Positions 27,907-37,242 of a DNA stretch of 54,817 nt are shown here, one piece after another. Under the pieces are notes generated by a model. The model searched no databases. It had not been told where the DNA came from and saw nothing but the letters and a program-made list of their open reading frames with translations. The translations under genes were made by a program, and so were the position numbers. Origin of the DNA: Hyphomicrobiales bacterium (GTDB taxonomy: Bacteria; Pseudomonadota; Alphaproteobacteria; Rhizobiales; Aestuariivirgaceae); the NCBI GenBank assembly GCA_026990765.1, contig JALXCV010000089.1, positions 1 through 54,817 on the forward strand. The letters run 5' to 3'. How positions within the stretch are numbered: position 1 is the stretch's first letter; each line of letters opens with the position of its first letter.

Positions 27907-28605
27907 TCAAAGCTTGCGAACGCCAAATTTAAGTGAAACGCTCTGGGAAGTCTGTCTTATCTGGTCAAGGTCAGGTGAAAGAGCTTTCCAGCCATACATT
28001 ATATTGTCGGGATTGGTTGCAATGTCGCAGGTAAACATGAAAGGTTCGCTTCTTACTTCTCCCAGAGGCTGGGCCAGCGGGTTGTTTGCAACAGCATTTT
28101 TATACATTTCAAACCGGTTAAGCCAGAAAGGTGTCGGGTTATCTGAAACATACATGTCAATAGCATGCACCATATATCCGCCAGGTTTCAAAATCCTGAT
28201 ACAATCATTAAAAAAATCTTCGAAATCTGAATCTGCAACATGCTCGACTACCGAAACAGAAAACAGGACATCAAAACTGTTCTCTGTCAGTTGAGGAGAG
28301 AAATCACCAACAAAGGTGTGGATATTTTTTACACCCGATACATGTATTTCAGATGTCGGGCCGTGATCAGCCCCTTCAAATTTTTCAATATTATAGCAAT
28401 TGTTGTTTTGCGCCAGTTTTGGGAGAATGCGTGATTCTCCCCCGCCAATTTCTGCTATGTTCTGATTATGCAGATCCTTGACAACAGAATACACCCATAA
28501 ATCCTGAATGGTTTTAAGCTGGAAAGACAGCTTGCCTTGAATGTCATTTAGTAATCCGGCATCAAGCGCGGTCCAAAGGTCTGACTTTTTAATGAAATCG
28601 AACAC
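27907..28605 (-). CDS. SAM-dependent methyltransferase (type 11-like)
   Basis: The 232-residue protein has a compact SAM domain: IAEIGGGESRILPKLA for motif I, FDVLFSVSVVEHV for the post-I/II region, and ILKPGGYMVHAIDMYV for the motif III strand. It starts with GTG at 28605; no good ribosome site is visible. It is the third methyltransferase locus in a row and is probably used to modify the same glycan. The GGGES variation in motif I is not the classic GxGxG but occurs in this family. Confidence 0.78.
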   Translation of the reverse strand: MFDFIKKSDLWTALDAGLLNDIQGKLSFQLKTIQDLWVYSVVKDLHNQNIAEIGGGESRILPKLAQNNNCYNIEKFEGADHGPTSEIHVSGVKNIHTFVGDFSPQLTENSFDVLFSVSVVEHVADSDFEDFFNDCIRILKPGGYMVHAIDMYVSDNPTPFWLNRFEMYKNAVANNPLAQPLGEVRSEPFMFTCDIATNPDNIMYGWKALSPDLDQIRQTSQSVSLKFGVRKL

Positions 28606-28784
28606 AGTATTTGTATGCCTTCGTTAGGTTGAGAATAGGTTTTTAAGGTTTTTAGCTTTAATTGCCGGTAAATGGAAATAATATTTGCAAATGATATGGA
28701 ATAAGTGGCGTTACGCCAAGTTTGCAGCTTGTGTGCCACGCATCGTTGCCTAAATCCATAAAAAATCAGGAAAATGATGATGGC

Positions 28785-28817
28785 TGATGTTTGAGCGCCA
28801 AAGGTCTGCAAACATCA
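28785..28817 (-). terminator. Possible weak hairpin after rfbA
   Basis: The arms TGATGTTTG and CAAACATCA form a 9-bp stem with a 15-base loop in the 247-base gap between rfbA and the methyltransferase gene. No clean U-run follows on the - strand, so it is at best an attenuator. The rest of the gap shows only a small TGGCG/CGCCA repeat at 28706-28718. Confidence 0.3.
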
Positions 28818-28852
28818 TTTTGACAGTCTGGCCGATACTTATCAGATAATTT

Positions 28853-29728
28853 CTAAATATGAAATGATTCAGCTATCTGCAGCAAGTATTTCCCATAATC
28901 CGATTTTTCCAGAGTGCGGCCCAAAGCTGTCAATTGTGCCAGGTCGATGAAGTTCATCCGGTAAGCGACTTCTTCTGGACAGGCAATTCTGAAGCCCTGG
29001 CGTTTTTCGATGGTTTTGACAAAGTCAGTGGCTTCACTCATCGAGTCGGGAGTTCCGGTATCCAGCCAGGCAAAACCACGCCCCAGCAACTCCACATGTA
29101 ACTGGCCCTTTTCAAGATAAGCTGCATTGACGTCGGTGATTTCCAGTTCTCCGCGGGCTGACGGTTCAAGGTTGGCTGCAATATCAACCACCTGTTCGTC
29201 ATAGAAATATAAACCGGTCACGGCCCATTTTGATTTGGGTTTTATCGGTTTTTCTTCAATTGACAGCGCCATGTTTTTATCATCAAGCTCAACGATACCA
29301 TAGCGTTCAGGGTCTTTTACCAGATAGGCAAAAACTGTTGCGCCGGATTTGCGCTGAGCAGTTTGAACCAGTTTGTCTGACAGGCCGTGGCCGTAGAATA
29401 TATTGTCGCCCAGGATCAGGGCTGATTTATCCCCATCAACGAATCGGGCACCAATTGTATAGGCCTGGGCAAGGCCTCCCGGTTCTGGCTGTTCTGCATA
29501 GGAAATATTGATACCCCATTTGTTGCCATCGCCAAACAGGCGCTGATAGCCACCAAGATCATGCGGGGTGGAGATGATGAGAATATCGCGGATACCAGCC
29601 AGCATCAAGGTTGTCAGCGGATAATAGATCATCGGCTTGTCATAAACAGCCAGCATCTGTTTGGAGGTAACCAGTGTCATCGGGTGTAATCGTGAACCTG
29701 TACCGCCCGCCAGTATTATTCCCTTCAT
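28853..29728 (-). CDS. rfbA: Glucose-1-phosphate thymidylyltransferase
   Basis: The 291-residue protein has the nucleotidyltransferase signature [46 protein letters not shown] and the conserved [12 protein letters not shown]. It makes dTDP-glucose from glucose-1-phosphate and dTTP, the first step of dTDP-L-rhamnose synthesis. AGGAGA precedes the ATG. Gene order on the - strand is rfbC, rfbB, rfbD, rfbA, so the full rhamnose set lies together. Confidence 0.96.
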   Translation of the reverse strand: MKGIILAGGTGSRLHPMTLVTSKQMLAVYDKPMIYYPLTTLMLAGIRDILIISTPHDLGGYQRLFGDGNKWGINISYAEQPEPGGLAQAYTIGARFVDGDKSALILGDNIFYGHGLSDKLVQTAQRKSGATVFAYLVKDPERYGIVELDDKNMALSIEEKPIKPKSKWAVTGLYFYDEQVVDIAANLEPSARGELEITDVNAAYLEKGQLHVELLGRGFAWLDTGTPDSMSEATDFVKTIEKRQGFRIACPEEVAYRMNFIDLAQLTALGRTLEKSDYGKYLLQIAESFHI

Positions 29729-29742
29729 TGATTTTCTCCTGA

Positions 29743-30672
29743 TTAATTGTGCTTGTGTTCTGGCAGTAGCTGAAAGGCACCTGCGTCAGCCAGCCTTTTA
29801 ACACAGGCATTAACCCCTGCCTGCCAGTCTGGCAGTGAAATATTAAAATTATCAGCCAGCCGGGTGCACTCGAGTCGTGAATTTCCAGGTCTGGCTGCAG
29901 GGGTGGGATATTGATCGGTGGTGATTGCATTGACAGTTGCTGTAGGCCCGCCAAGCTTTTCAGAACAGGCAAAAATTTCCCTGGCAAATTCAGCCCATGT
30001 TGTCTCACCGGTTGAGGTGGCATGATAGATGCCCCATGGTATTTGCTTTTTTGCGGGGTCAAGAATTATTTGGGCAAGTGAAAATATTGCCTTTGCCAGA
30101 TGTGGGGCATAGGTTGGACAACCGTATTGATCGCCGACTATGTTCAACTCATCATTGTCAGTGGCCAGTTTAAGCATGGTTTTTACAAAATTATGAGCAA
30201 ACGGGCTGTGAACCCAGGCGGTTCTAAGGATGATGTGGTGAGTGCAGGAATCGATCAGTTTCTGTTCGCCGGAGAGTTTTGATTGTCCATATACCCCCAT
30301 TGGTTCAACCGGATCAGTTTCACGATATGGGCGCTCAAGGGTGCCACTAAAAACATAGTCGGTCGAGATGTGAATTATCGGTATATTGGACTGATCACAG
30401 GCTTTGCCAATCCATTTGACGGCTGTGGAATTAAGCAGAAAAGCTGCATCTTTTTCGGTTTCTGCCATATCAACCGCAGTATAGGCGGCAGCGTTGATTA
30501 CCAGGTCAGGCTTGTATTTACTGATTGCCAGCATGGCCGTTTCAGGCCGGGTCAGGTCACAAGCATTTCGGCCCTTGATGACCATGGTGTAATTGTCAGG
30601 GATTTGCAGTTCAGCCAGTGAGCGGGCAAGTTGACCGGATGAACCGAAAACCAGTAGTCTGATATTTCTCAC
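29743..30672 (-). CDS. rfbD: dTDP-4-dehydrorhamnose reductase
   Basis: The 309-residue SDR-type protein has [17 protein letters not shown] at the cofactor site, [33 protein letters not shown], and YGQSK with the catalytic Tyr and Lys. It performs the last reduction to dTDP-L-rhamnose with NADPH. Its ATG overlaps the stop of rfbB by four bases, so the two are translationally coupled. Confidence 0.95.
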   Translation of the reverse strand: MRNIRLLVFGSSGQLARSLAELQIPDNYTMVIKGRNACDLTRPETAMLAISKYKPDLVINAAAYTAVDMAETEKDAAFLLNSTAVKWIGKACDQSNIPIIHISTDYVFSGTLERPYRETDPVEPMGVYGQSKLSGEQKLIDSCTHHIILRTAWVHSPFAHNFVKTMLKLATDNDELNIVGDQYGCPTYAPHLAKAIFSLAQIILDPAKKQIPWGIYHATSTGETTWAEFAREIFACSEKLGGPTATVNAITTDQYPTPAARPGNSRLECTRLADNFNISLPDWQAGVNACVKRLADAGAFQLLPEHKHN

Positions 30673-31739
30673 TTTTTGTCTGTTTCCTCATCAACAAGCA
30701 GTCCCAGCCGTTCTCCCTCATAGACGTCACTGATTAGTGGTCCCCACCATTGTTCATTGTCCAGATACCAGCGAATGGTTTTTTCAAGGCCGGTGGAAAA
30801 GTTTTCTCTGGCCTGCCATCCAAGCTCCTGTTCCAGCCGGGTTGCATCAATTGCATAGCGCTGATCATGGCCGGGGCGATCAGCAACAAAGCTTATCAGA
30901 CGTTCATGCGGGGCACCTTCAGGATGCAGCCGGTCCATGATGCGGCAAATCTCGTTTACCACTTCCAGATTGGTTTTCTCATTATGGCCACCTACATTGT
31001 ATTTCTCGCCAGGCCGGCCTTTTTGCATGATCAGGAACAGGGCGCGGGCATGATCATCAACATATAGCCAGTCGCGCACATTGGCACCGGTACCATAAAC
31101 TGGCAGGGGTTTGCCTTTAAGCGTATTGTGGAACATCAGCGGGATCAGTTTTTCCGGGAACTGGTATGGCCCGTAATTATTGGAGCAGTTGGAAATTACC
31201 ACAGGCAATCCATAGGTCCGGTTCCATGCCATAACCAGATGATCGGCCGCCGCCTTGCTGGCTGAATAGGGTGAACTTGGGTCATAGGCTGTTGTTTCAT
31301 GAAACAGGCCATCTTTGCCAAGTGATCCGTAAACCTCATCGGTTGAGACCTGAAGGAAGCGGAAGTCTTCATGGGCCTTGCCCTCAAGCCCGTTCCAGTA
31401 GGTGCGTGCCGCCTCCAGCAGGATCTGGGTGCCGTTAATATTAGTGTGGATGAACTCGTCAGAACCGGTGATCGAGCGATCAACATGGCTTTCAGCTGCC
31501 AGGTGCATGATTGCATCTGGCTGAAAATCTGCAAATGCCTGATACATTGCAGCACGATCACAAATATCGGCCTTGAGGAAATGATAATTGGGTTTGTCGG
31601 CAATTGAATCCAGAGAATGAAGATTGGCTGCATATGTCAGCTTGTCGATGTTAAGAACTTGCACATTTTCTTCATTGACCAGATAACGGCACAGGGCCGA
31701 ACCGATGAAACCTGCCCCGCCTGTTACAATGATTTTCAT
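30669..31739 (-). CDS. rfbB: dTDP-glucose 4,6-dehydratase
   Basis: The 356-residue protein begins [20 protein letters not shown] and contains [24 protein letters not shown], and [12 protein letters not shown] with the catalytic Tyr and Lys. These are the hallmarks of RmlB. It converts dTDP-glucose to dTDP-4-keto-6-deoxyglucose using bound NAD. Length and motifs are normal. It is followed directly by rfbD. Confidence 0.96.
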   Translation of the reverse strand: MKIIVTGGAGFIGSALCRYLVNEENVQVLNIDKLTYAANLHSLDSIADKPNYHFLKADICDRAAMYQAFADFQPDAIMHLAAESHVDRSITGSDEFIHTNINGTQILLEAARTYWNGLEGKAHEDFRFLQVSTDEVYGSLGKDGLFHETTAYDPSSPYSASKAAADHLVMAWNRTYGLPVVISNCSNNYGPYQFPEKLIPLMFHNTLKGKPLPVYGTGANVRDWLYVDDHARALFLIMQKGRPGEKYNVGGHNEKTNLEVVNEICRIMDRLHPEGAPHERLISFVADRPGHDQRYAIDATRLEQELGWQARENFSTGLEKTIRWYLDNEQWWGPLISDVYEGERLGLLVDEETDKK

Positions 31740-31765
31740 CTGAATTCCCCGTTGTTTTATCCGGC

Positions 31766-31791
31766 CAACTGCTGGTTGAATCCAACAGTTG
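31766..31791. repeat. Bulged stem-loop between rfbC and rfbB
   Basis: CAACT and GGTTG on the left pair with CCAAC and AGTTG on the right, giving a 10-bp stem with a three-base bulge and a three-base loop. It lies in the 77-base gap between rfbC and rfbB and could affect message stability. No T-run follows. Confidence 0.35.
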
Positions 31792-31816
31792 ACTTGCTGA
31801 TATTTTTGATGACCAG

Positions 31817-32389
31817 TTATAGTTGTTCATAGGTAAAGCTTGATGGTGAGTCAATCAATCGCGCCAGCCGGGCATCCTTTTCAGATACCAGCACTTCACT
31901 TTCGTCAATCTGCCAGTCAATTGCCAGATCAGGATCATTCCAGGCGATGCCAGTATCACAATCAGCTGAATAAAAGCTGGTCACCTTGTAAGCAACTTCG
32001 GTATTTGGCTCCAGAGTGCAAAACCCGTGGGCAAAGCCTTTTGGAACCCATAATTGCTGCCAGTTTTCAGCACTCAAAATGGCTGATACATGCTGGCCGA
32101 AAGTTGGCGAATTTTTTCTGATGTCGACAGCAACATCAATGATTGAACCCCGGATCACCCGAACCAGCTTGTCCTGGGCAAAGGGTGGTTTTTGGTAATG
32201 CAAGCCCCTGATTACAGCTTTTGGAATTGACAGGGAGTGATTATCCTGGACAAATTCGGCATTAATCCCGGCATCTGCCAGTGAGTTGCGATTATAGGTT
32301 TCGGAGAAAAACCCGCGTTCATCGATAAATTTTTTTGGAGTAATCAGGATGATTTCGGGAATGGCGAGAGGTCTGGCAAATTCTGTCAT
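31817..32389 (-). CDS. rfbC: dTDP-4-dehydrorhamnose 3,5-epimerase
   Basis: The 190-residue cupin-fold protein has the RmlC signature: [33 protein letters not shown] with the catalytic His, [11 protein letters not shown] and [12 protein letters not shown]. It epimerises C3 and C5 of the dTDP-4-keto sugar. Length is normal. It is the first of the four rhamnose genes in transcription order. Confidence 0.95.
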   Translation of the reverse strand: MTEFARPLAIPEIILITPKKFIDERGFFSETYNRNSLADAGINAEFVQDNHSLSIPKAVIRGLHYQKPPFAQDKLVRVIRGSIIDVAVDIRKNSPTFGQHVSAILSAENWQQLWVPKGFAHGFCTLEPNTEVAYKVTSFYSADCDTGIAWNDPDLAIDWQIDESEVLVSEKDARLARLIDSPSSFTYEQL

Positions 32390-32436
32390 GGTTTTCTATT
32401 CAGTTTGTTTCCCGTTTTGGCAATGATGTTAATGGC

Positions 32437-33183
32437 TCAGGCCGGGTCTGACAAACAGCCTGATATGCCACCATCCAGGGTAATTATCGAACCGTTCATG
32501 AAATCAAGCCCGTCATCTATCATCTGCAGGGCCAGGCGGCCTATTTCTTCCGGCTGGCCGATCTTCCCGGTAGGATGAAATTCTTCCAGCTGTGCCAGCC
32601 CGCGTTCATTGCCGGCAAAACCGCTTCTCAGCATTTCAGTGCTGATGGCAGCAGGTTCTATGGCATTGATCCGCACTCGTGTTCCAAGCTCCAATGCTAT
32701 TGATCGGGTCATGCCATTAAGGGCAGCCTTGCTGGTAGCATAGGCGGTGAAGCGGCGTTTGGTCAGGCGGGAGTGGATAGAACCGATATTGATTACACAT
32801 CCCCTGGCAGCTTCAAGTTCTGAGATAAAGGCCTGCGTCCAGAAAAACGGCGCCAGAAGATTGACATTTAAGGTTTTTTGCCATGCTGCACGGTCAAGTT
32901 CTTCAACCTTTGCCAGTATTTGCACAGCTGCATTATTGATCAGCCCCTTTAACGGGCGTTTCTTTATGGCTTTTCTGATTTCAGCAAAAATCTTTTCACC
33001 ATAGTCTGCATCTCTAACTGTGCGGTCAAGATCGGCCTGAATGAAATATTCACAATCAAGCCCGTCAGCCTTTGGTGAACCGCTGGTGGCCATCACAGCA
33101 TAACCGGCATGAGTAAAGGCGGTGACAAGAGCCTGACCGATACCACCATTGGCACCGGTTATGATAATGCAAGGTTGTGCCAT
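32437..33183 (-). CDS. Short-chain dehydrogenase/reductase
   Basis: The 248-residue protein is a classical SDR: IITGANGGIGQAL for the cofactor, GLINNAA, the Ser in INIGSIHS, and YATSKAALNG with the catalytic Tyr and Lys. The C-terminus (LDGGISG) is also typical. It lies just after a D-2-hydroxyacid dehydrogenase and a CMP-sugar synthetase gene, so it may oxidise or reduce a precursor of the CMP-activated residue (inference). Specific substrate unknown. Confidence 0.85.
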   Translation of the reverse strand: MAQPCIIITGANGGIGQALVTAFTHAGYAVMATSGSPKADGLDCEYFIQADLDRTVRDADYGEKIFAEIRKAIKKRPLKGLINNAAVQILAKVEELDRAAWQKTLNVNLLAPFFWTQAFISELEAARGCVINIGSIHSRLTKRRFTAYATSKAALNGMTRSIALELGTRVRINAIEPAAISTEMLRSGFAGNERGLAQLEEFHPTGKIGQPEEIGRLALQMIDDGLDFMNGSIITLDGGISGCLSDPA

Positions 33184-33219
33184 ATTTTGCCGCCTTTTTC
33201 AGTTTCAGTGATTGTTAAG

Positions 33220-34152
33220 TCATTTTATATTGAGAAAGCCGAAAAGCTTGTCGATAGCGATCACGCTGGTACGCTCAACCGCATCGGCTGTGTTTGACGC
33301 ATTGTGTGAACCGAATATGCAATGAGGATGCGTGCGCAGATATGAATCCATTGGTAGCGGTTCGACTTCAAATACATCAAGTGCTGCAGAATAAACGGTT
33401 TCATCTTTTAATGCCTGTTCAAGGGCCGATTCCTTGATAACAGGGCCACGACCGGCATTGACTACCCGTATGCCTTTTTTCAATCTGGCAAAAATATTCT
33501 CATCGACCATATGGTGGCTGGTTTTTGTCAGGGAGCAGGTAACTACAAGGAAATCAGCTTCTTCAACCCGTTGTGGCCAGCTGGCCAGTTCGACATCTGG
33601 AAGATCGCCAGTATCGCTGATGCCTGGATCATAGGCTATTACTTTCATGTCGGCTGCCAGCATGCGTTTGGCAGTATTTTGGCCAATATCACCAAAGCCG
33701 ATCAGGGCTACGGTTTTGCCTGACAGGGAAATGCCGCGTGGTTTTGGCCAGCCGCCTTCGCGTACTCCGCGATCAATTTCATAGGTTTCACGGGCAAGGG
33801 CGGTGACGTAGCCCATGGCAATATCGGCAACTTCTGCTCCGAACATGTTGGGGGTGTTGGTGATTGGAATATCCAGTTCCTTGCAGGCGGCAAAGTCGAC
33901 ATTGTCAACGCCAATGCCCCATTTAACCGCAGCTTTCAGGTTTCCGGAACGACCAGCGGTAAATACTTCGCGGGTTGCCGGGTCATCACCAATGATCCAG
34001 CCATCATGTTGTGGTACCAGTTCCACCAGTTCTTCAACGGTCATGATCTGGACCACATTGGGGGCGCTCAGTTCGACATTATGTTTTTCAAAAACAGGAC
34101 GAAAACTGTCTATCATTCCCAGCATTGGCGGGCAGGTTACAAGTACTTTCAT
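33220..34152 (-). CDS. D-isomer-specific 2-hydroxyacid dehydrogenase (phosphoglycerate-dehydrogenase-like)
   Basis: The 310-residue protein has the NAD motif VALIGFGDIGQNTAKRML, the segment VNAGRGPVIKESAL with the substrate Arg, FEVEPLP with the catalytic Glu, and FGSHNASNT with the His. It is shorter than SerA and has no ACT domain, so serine synthesis is not its likely role. The start overlaps the stop of the CMP-sugar synthetase gene (ATGA), so the two are coupled. It may prepare or modify an acidic sugar or glycerate-type substituent of the glycan (inference). Confidence 0.85.
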   Translation of the reverse strand: MKVLVTCPPMLGMIDSFRPVFEKHNVELSAPNVVQIMTVEELVELVPQHDGWIIGDDPATREVFTAGRSGNLKAAVKWGIGVDNVDFAACKELDIPITNTPNMFGAEVADIAMGYVTALARETYEIDRGVREGGWPKPRGISLSGKTVALIGFGDIGQNTAKRMLAADMKVIAYDPGISDTGDLPDVELASWPQRVEEADFLVVTCSLTKTSHHMVDENIFARLKKGIRVVNAGRGPVIKESALEQALKDETVYSAALDVFEVEPLPMDSYLRTHPHCIFGSHNASNTADAVERTSVIAIDKLFGFLNIK

Positions 34153-34856
34153 GATGTTTGTCCTTTTTGTGAAAGCAGATATCTGGCGGCAATTACAGCC
34201 AGATCCCAGTCAGCCGGTTCGTCGATATCGATAGATTCAAACTGTGGGCTGACATACATGATCGGCTGCTTGCCGATACGGGCGCTGGTTTTGGCGAAGC
34301 TTTCGCGGGTAAAAATATACAGGTTGGAGTTTTCTTCAAACCATGGTTCCAGATCCTGGGTGCGGATCAGATTATCAGGGTCATGGTTTACTGCGCTGCC
34401 ATCGGCTCGATAGAAACGGGTCTGGATCTTGTCGACAGTAAACAGGCTGTCAGCCTTTCCTTCAGCCTTTGCTGTCTGAAATTCATTTATTGCTCCGCGA
34501 ATGGTTTCAACGCTCAATAACGGATTGGTGGTGTGGGTCATCAGGTAGATGTCTGCCTCAACATTTTTCACGTCATCTTCCAGTACCAGATTCATCGATA
34601 CCAGATCACCGCAGATTTCCGGTTTGCGATCGCGAATACGTACCCTGTCGGTGTCAGTCAGGCCATTATCTGCCAATATCTGGCGGGCATCAGTGTTAAT
34701 GATAATCTCATCAATTTCTTCAACTTCCAGCAGGGTATCAAGCATCCAGCGAAATAGTGGTTTATTGACAAATTCACGAAAATTCTTGCCCTTGACGCGT
34801 TCACTATTGGCTTTCATCGGCAAAAGCGCGACGATGCGTGGTTTTTCCTGGGTCAT
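34149..34856 (-). CDS. Acylneuraminate/Kdo-type CMP-sugar synthetase (NeuA family)
   Basis: The 235-residue protein has the cytidylyltransferase opening IVALLPMKANSERVKGKNFR, the segment MTHTTNPLL, and SIDIDEPADWDLAV near the end with the metal-binding Asp of NeuA-type enzymes. The family transfers CMP from CTP to a nonulosonic acid or a related sugar. No NeuB- or NeuC-like gene is in the window, so the substrate may be made elsewhere or be something other than sialic acid. It is coupled to the hydroxyacid dehydrogenase gene and lies next to the MBL-GT2 fusion and the GNGPSL-type transferase candidate. Confidence 0.85.
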   Translation of the reverse strand: MTQEKPRIVALLPMKANSERVKGKNFREFVNKPLFRWMLDTLLEVEEIDEIIINTDARQILADNGLTDTDRVRIRDRKPEICGDLVSMNLVLEDDVKNVEADIYLMTHTTNPLLSVETIRGAINEFQTAKAEGKADSLFTVDKIQTRFYRADGSAVNHDPDNLIRTQDLEPWFEENSNLYIFTRESFAKTSARIGKQPIMYVSPQFESIDIDEPADWDLAVIAARYLLSQKGQTS

Positions 34857-34871
34857 TTGATTGTGCCTTGT

Positions 34872-36539
34872 TTAATCGGGATAAAAATAAGTTTCTTTTT
34901 CCGCATGTGATAATTTGCGGTGATCATGATTGCCCTTGAATGATCCTGAATACTGGTAAAAACGGTATTTCGCAATATTGATTGCGTGTTTGAGCCATAC
35001 ACCTTCTAACCAGGCATTGCGCCAGTCCTTTAAAATGCTGCTGAAAATATAGCGTGCCATGTCCTGGTGACGCATGTGAACCTGAGGCATAATCTGTTTC
35101 AGGGCGATAGCTTCACGCTCAAATCGACGTTTTACCTGGGCCCAGTCCTCATTGTGATAATGGAAAACTGCAGCATCAGCGATATAGGCTACCTTGCCAC
35201 CATCAGCTACCAGCCGTTTGGCGGTTTCCATGTCTTCAAGTCCGGTCAGTTCTTCATCGAACCTGTATTTTTCCCAGGCGCTACGGGAAATGGCTGAATT
35301 GGCGTTGTTGCAGAAAAAACCCTCCTGGGGAATACTGTCATTTTCTGGGTAGTATTTGGCAAAAATCCGGCATTCACTATAATAACTGTCTGGACCGCCA
35401 AACTGGCGCCCATAGGTATATTGTGCCTTGCCGTCCAATATTGGCTGGCTGAGCTTTTGCAGCCAGTTTTCATCGCACGGCACACAATGACCGCTGGTGA
35501 TTACCAGAATATCACCACTTGCCAGTTCACAGCCCATATTAAGAGAACGCCCAAAGGAAAATTCCTCGCGTGTGATATGATGGATGTTGCAACCATGACG
35601 TTCGGCAATTTCCAAAGTTGCATCTGTGGAACCAGAATCAATCAACACGACCTCAAATGGCAACTCATCGGTAATCTGGTTTTCTATGCCATCCAGCAGG
35701 GTTTCGAGATGTTCTGCCTCATTAAGGGTACGAATAACCACGCTTATTCGTGCATCAGACAGGTTGATGATTTCCGGTTTCAGTAACAGGGCAAATTGTG
35801 GACGCATGGCCTGATAAACCAGCTGGATTTCTTCTGGTTCAACCGAATTGACGGCAAACATGTCCCAATGAACGGCAATTACCTGTCTGGCGCCTATTTC
35901 TTCAGCAAGCAGAAAAGCTTCGCGTACACTCATATTGCCAATTATATCATTGCGCTGGCGGAAAAAATTATGTTCATTTACCGGAAGGAAAGCAGTGTGC
36001 ACCGGGCCAAGCTGACTTATGGCGTCTATTATTTCCTGGCGGGCAAATGTGTCACCGGCAATGTAGATGTTTCTGTCGTTATATTTGATAATAAATCCGA
36101 CACAGGCCAGATTGCCATTCTCATCACGGGTTATTTCCGGGTGAGCTGCCGGGATTGCATGGACATGCAAATCATCACCAAGCTGCATCCAGTCTTCTTT
36201 GGCAAGTTGCAGCCGACTTTGATCTATGCCCCATTGTTTCAGCTTTTGCAGAACCGGATGAGGTCCGATAAATTTGGCATTTGGTGATGCGCTGGCAAGC
36301 TTTGGCAATGTGTGAGGGTCGCAATGATCAATATGATCATGGGTTATCAGAACCTGATCAATGTCGGTAAGGCTTTCTGGTGCCATGGGGATTGGGAGCA
36401 GGCGATCCAGAGATTTATCTGCCAGTTCCTGTACTGAATTTGACAAATAGGGGTCAATAATGATCCTTGTTCGCCCAAAGGTAAGAATGCAGCCGGACTG
36501 ACCAAGTAATTTTACCGGTATCCTTAACTGGCTTGTCAT
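34872..36539 (-). CDS. Fusion of UlaG-like metallo-beta-lactamase domain and GT2 glycosyltransferase
   Basis: The 555-residue protein has two parts. Residues 1-260 are an MBL-fold hydrolase with the whole metal set: THDHIDH (66-72), His133, Asp163 in YIAGDTF and His224 in AVHWD. It resembles UlaG (ascorbate-6-phosphate lactonase) and its relatives. Residues 264-555 are a GT2 domain with ISVVIRTLNEAEHLETLL, VVLIDSGSTDAT and, in place of the usual DxD, TSGHCVP, as in some rhamnosyltransferase-like GT2 proteins; FDEELTGLEDME follows. It is cytoplasmic. The hydrolase may act on the activated donor or on the acceptor; this is inference. Confidence 0.86.
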   Translation of the reverse strand: MTSQLRIPVKLLGQSGCILTFGRTRIIIDPYLSNSVQELADKSLDRLLPIPMAPESLTDIDQVLITHDHIDHCDPHTLPKLASASPNAKFIGPHPVLQKLKQWGIDQSRLQLAKEDWMQLGDDLHVHAIPAAHPEITRDENGNLACVGFIIKYNDRNIYIAGDTFARQEIIDAISQLGPVHTAFLPVNEHNFFRQRNDIIGNMSVREAFLLAEEIGARQVIAVHWDMFAVNSVEPEEIQLVYQAMRPQFALLLKPEIINLSDARISVVIRTLNEAEHLETLLDGIENQITDELPFEVVLIDSGSTDATLEIAERHGCNIHHITREEFSFGRSLNMGCELASGDILVITSGHCVPCDENWLQKLSQPILDGKAQYTYGRQFGGPDSYYSECRIFAKYYPENDSIPQEGFFCNNANSAISRSAWEKYRFDEELTGLEDMETAKRLVADGGKVAYIADAAVFHYHNEDWAQVKRRFEREAIALKQIMPQVHMRHQDMARYIFSSILKDWRNAWLEGVWLKHAINIAKYRFYQYSGSFKGNHDHRKLSHAEKETYFYPD

Positions 36540-36541
36540 GC

Positions 36542-37231
36542 TCAGACCCCGAAAATCTGCCGGTAGTCGGCTTTTTCAAATATTTCGCAGGCGCCATTTA
36601 CAGTTGCATCAATTATCCGGCGGCCATCGGCTTCATAAGCCTTGCGGGCTGCGCGATAAGATTCTTCGGAGTGTTCAAGGTCAGGATTGTCCCATAGCTG
36701 GCCGTCGGCAAAATAATCGGGGTGAAAATGGTTTGGATCACTGCCAATCATTTTTTGTGCCTCATTGGGTCGACCGTGAAATTCAAACCGATGATCCATC
36801 CCTATTATAATAACCTCAACAAATCCAAGATAATAGGCAATCTGCAATGCCGCATGTGTTACTGTCCAGCCTTCATGCATACCCTGGCTCAGATCGGTAC
36901 AGAAACGCGCTGGTGGATTAGCAGTGTTAACAAAATAGGTCAAGCCACTTTCCGTAAGGTAACTCTGACCGTTAAAATTACTGATGAACTTGACGCAGTT
37001 TATGGCGTTGATCTGGTCAACTGACTGTTCAATAACCTTACGGTTCACAGCAACATAATAATTTGGATAAAAACCCAGACTTTCAAAACCAAGAAATATC
37101 TTGTTCATGGCTATGCTGGTTTCGTCAGGAAGAAAGCTTAAATCCATCTTGTTGAGAGAAGGGCCGTTGGCAACGATTACACAGCGTTCACCAGCATGGC
37201 GATCTTTTAATAATTGCAATCTGGTAGGCAT
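36542..37231 (-). CDS. DUF115/GT42-like putative glycosyltransferase
   Basis: The 229-residue protein opens with ERCVIVANGPSLNKMDLSFL. The NGPSL motif is shared by the DUF115 (MptE/Maf-like) family and by GT42 sialyltransferases such as CstII, which use CMP-sugars. Later segments (VEVIIIGMDHRFEF, DPNHFHPDYF, GRRIIDATVNGACEIF) match the third domain of the 1420-residue protein. A CMP-sugar synthetase gene lies two genes downstream, so a CMP-sugar transferase role is plausible. ATG at 37231 is given; a GTG at 37246 overlapping the upstream stop is an alternative, and neither has a strong ribosome site. Confidence 0.75.
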   Translation of the reverse strand: MPTRLQLLKDRHAGERCVIVANGPSLNKMDLSFLPDETSIAMNKIFLGFESLGFYPNYYVAVNRKVIEQSVDQINAINCVKFISNFNGQSYLTESGLTYFVNTANPPARFCTDLSQGMHEGWTVTHAALQIAYYLGFVEVIIIGMDHRFEFHGRPNEAQKMIGSDPNHFHPDYFADGQLWDNPDLEHSEESYRAARKAYEADGRRIIDATVNGACEIFEKADYRQIFGV

Positions 37232-37242
37232 ATTCCGGCAAA

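Noticed and set aside
28706-28718. TGGCG/CGCCA mini-hairpin as a terminator
   Set aside because: The stem is only five base pairs and no T-run follows on either strand.
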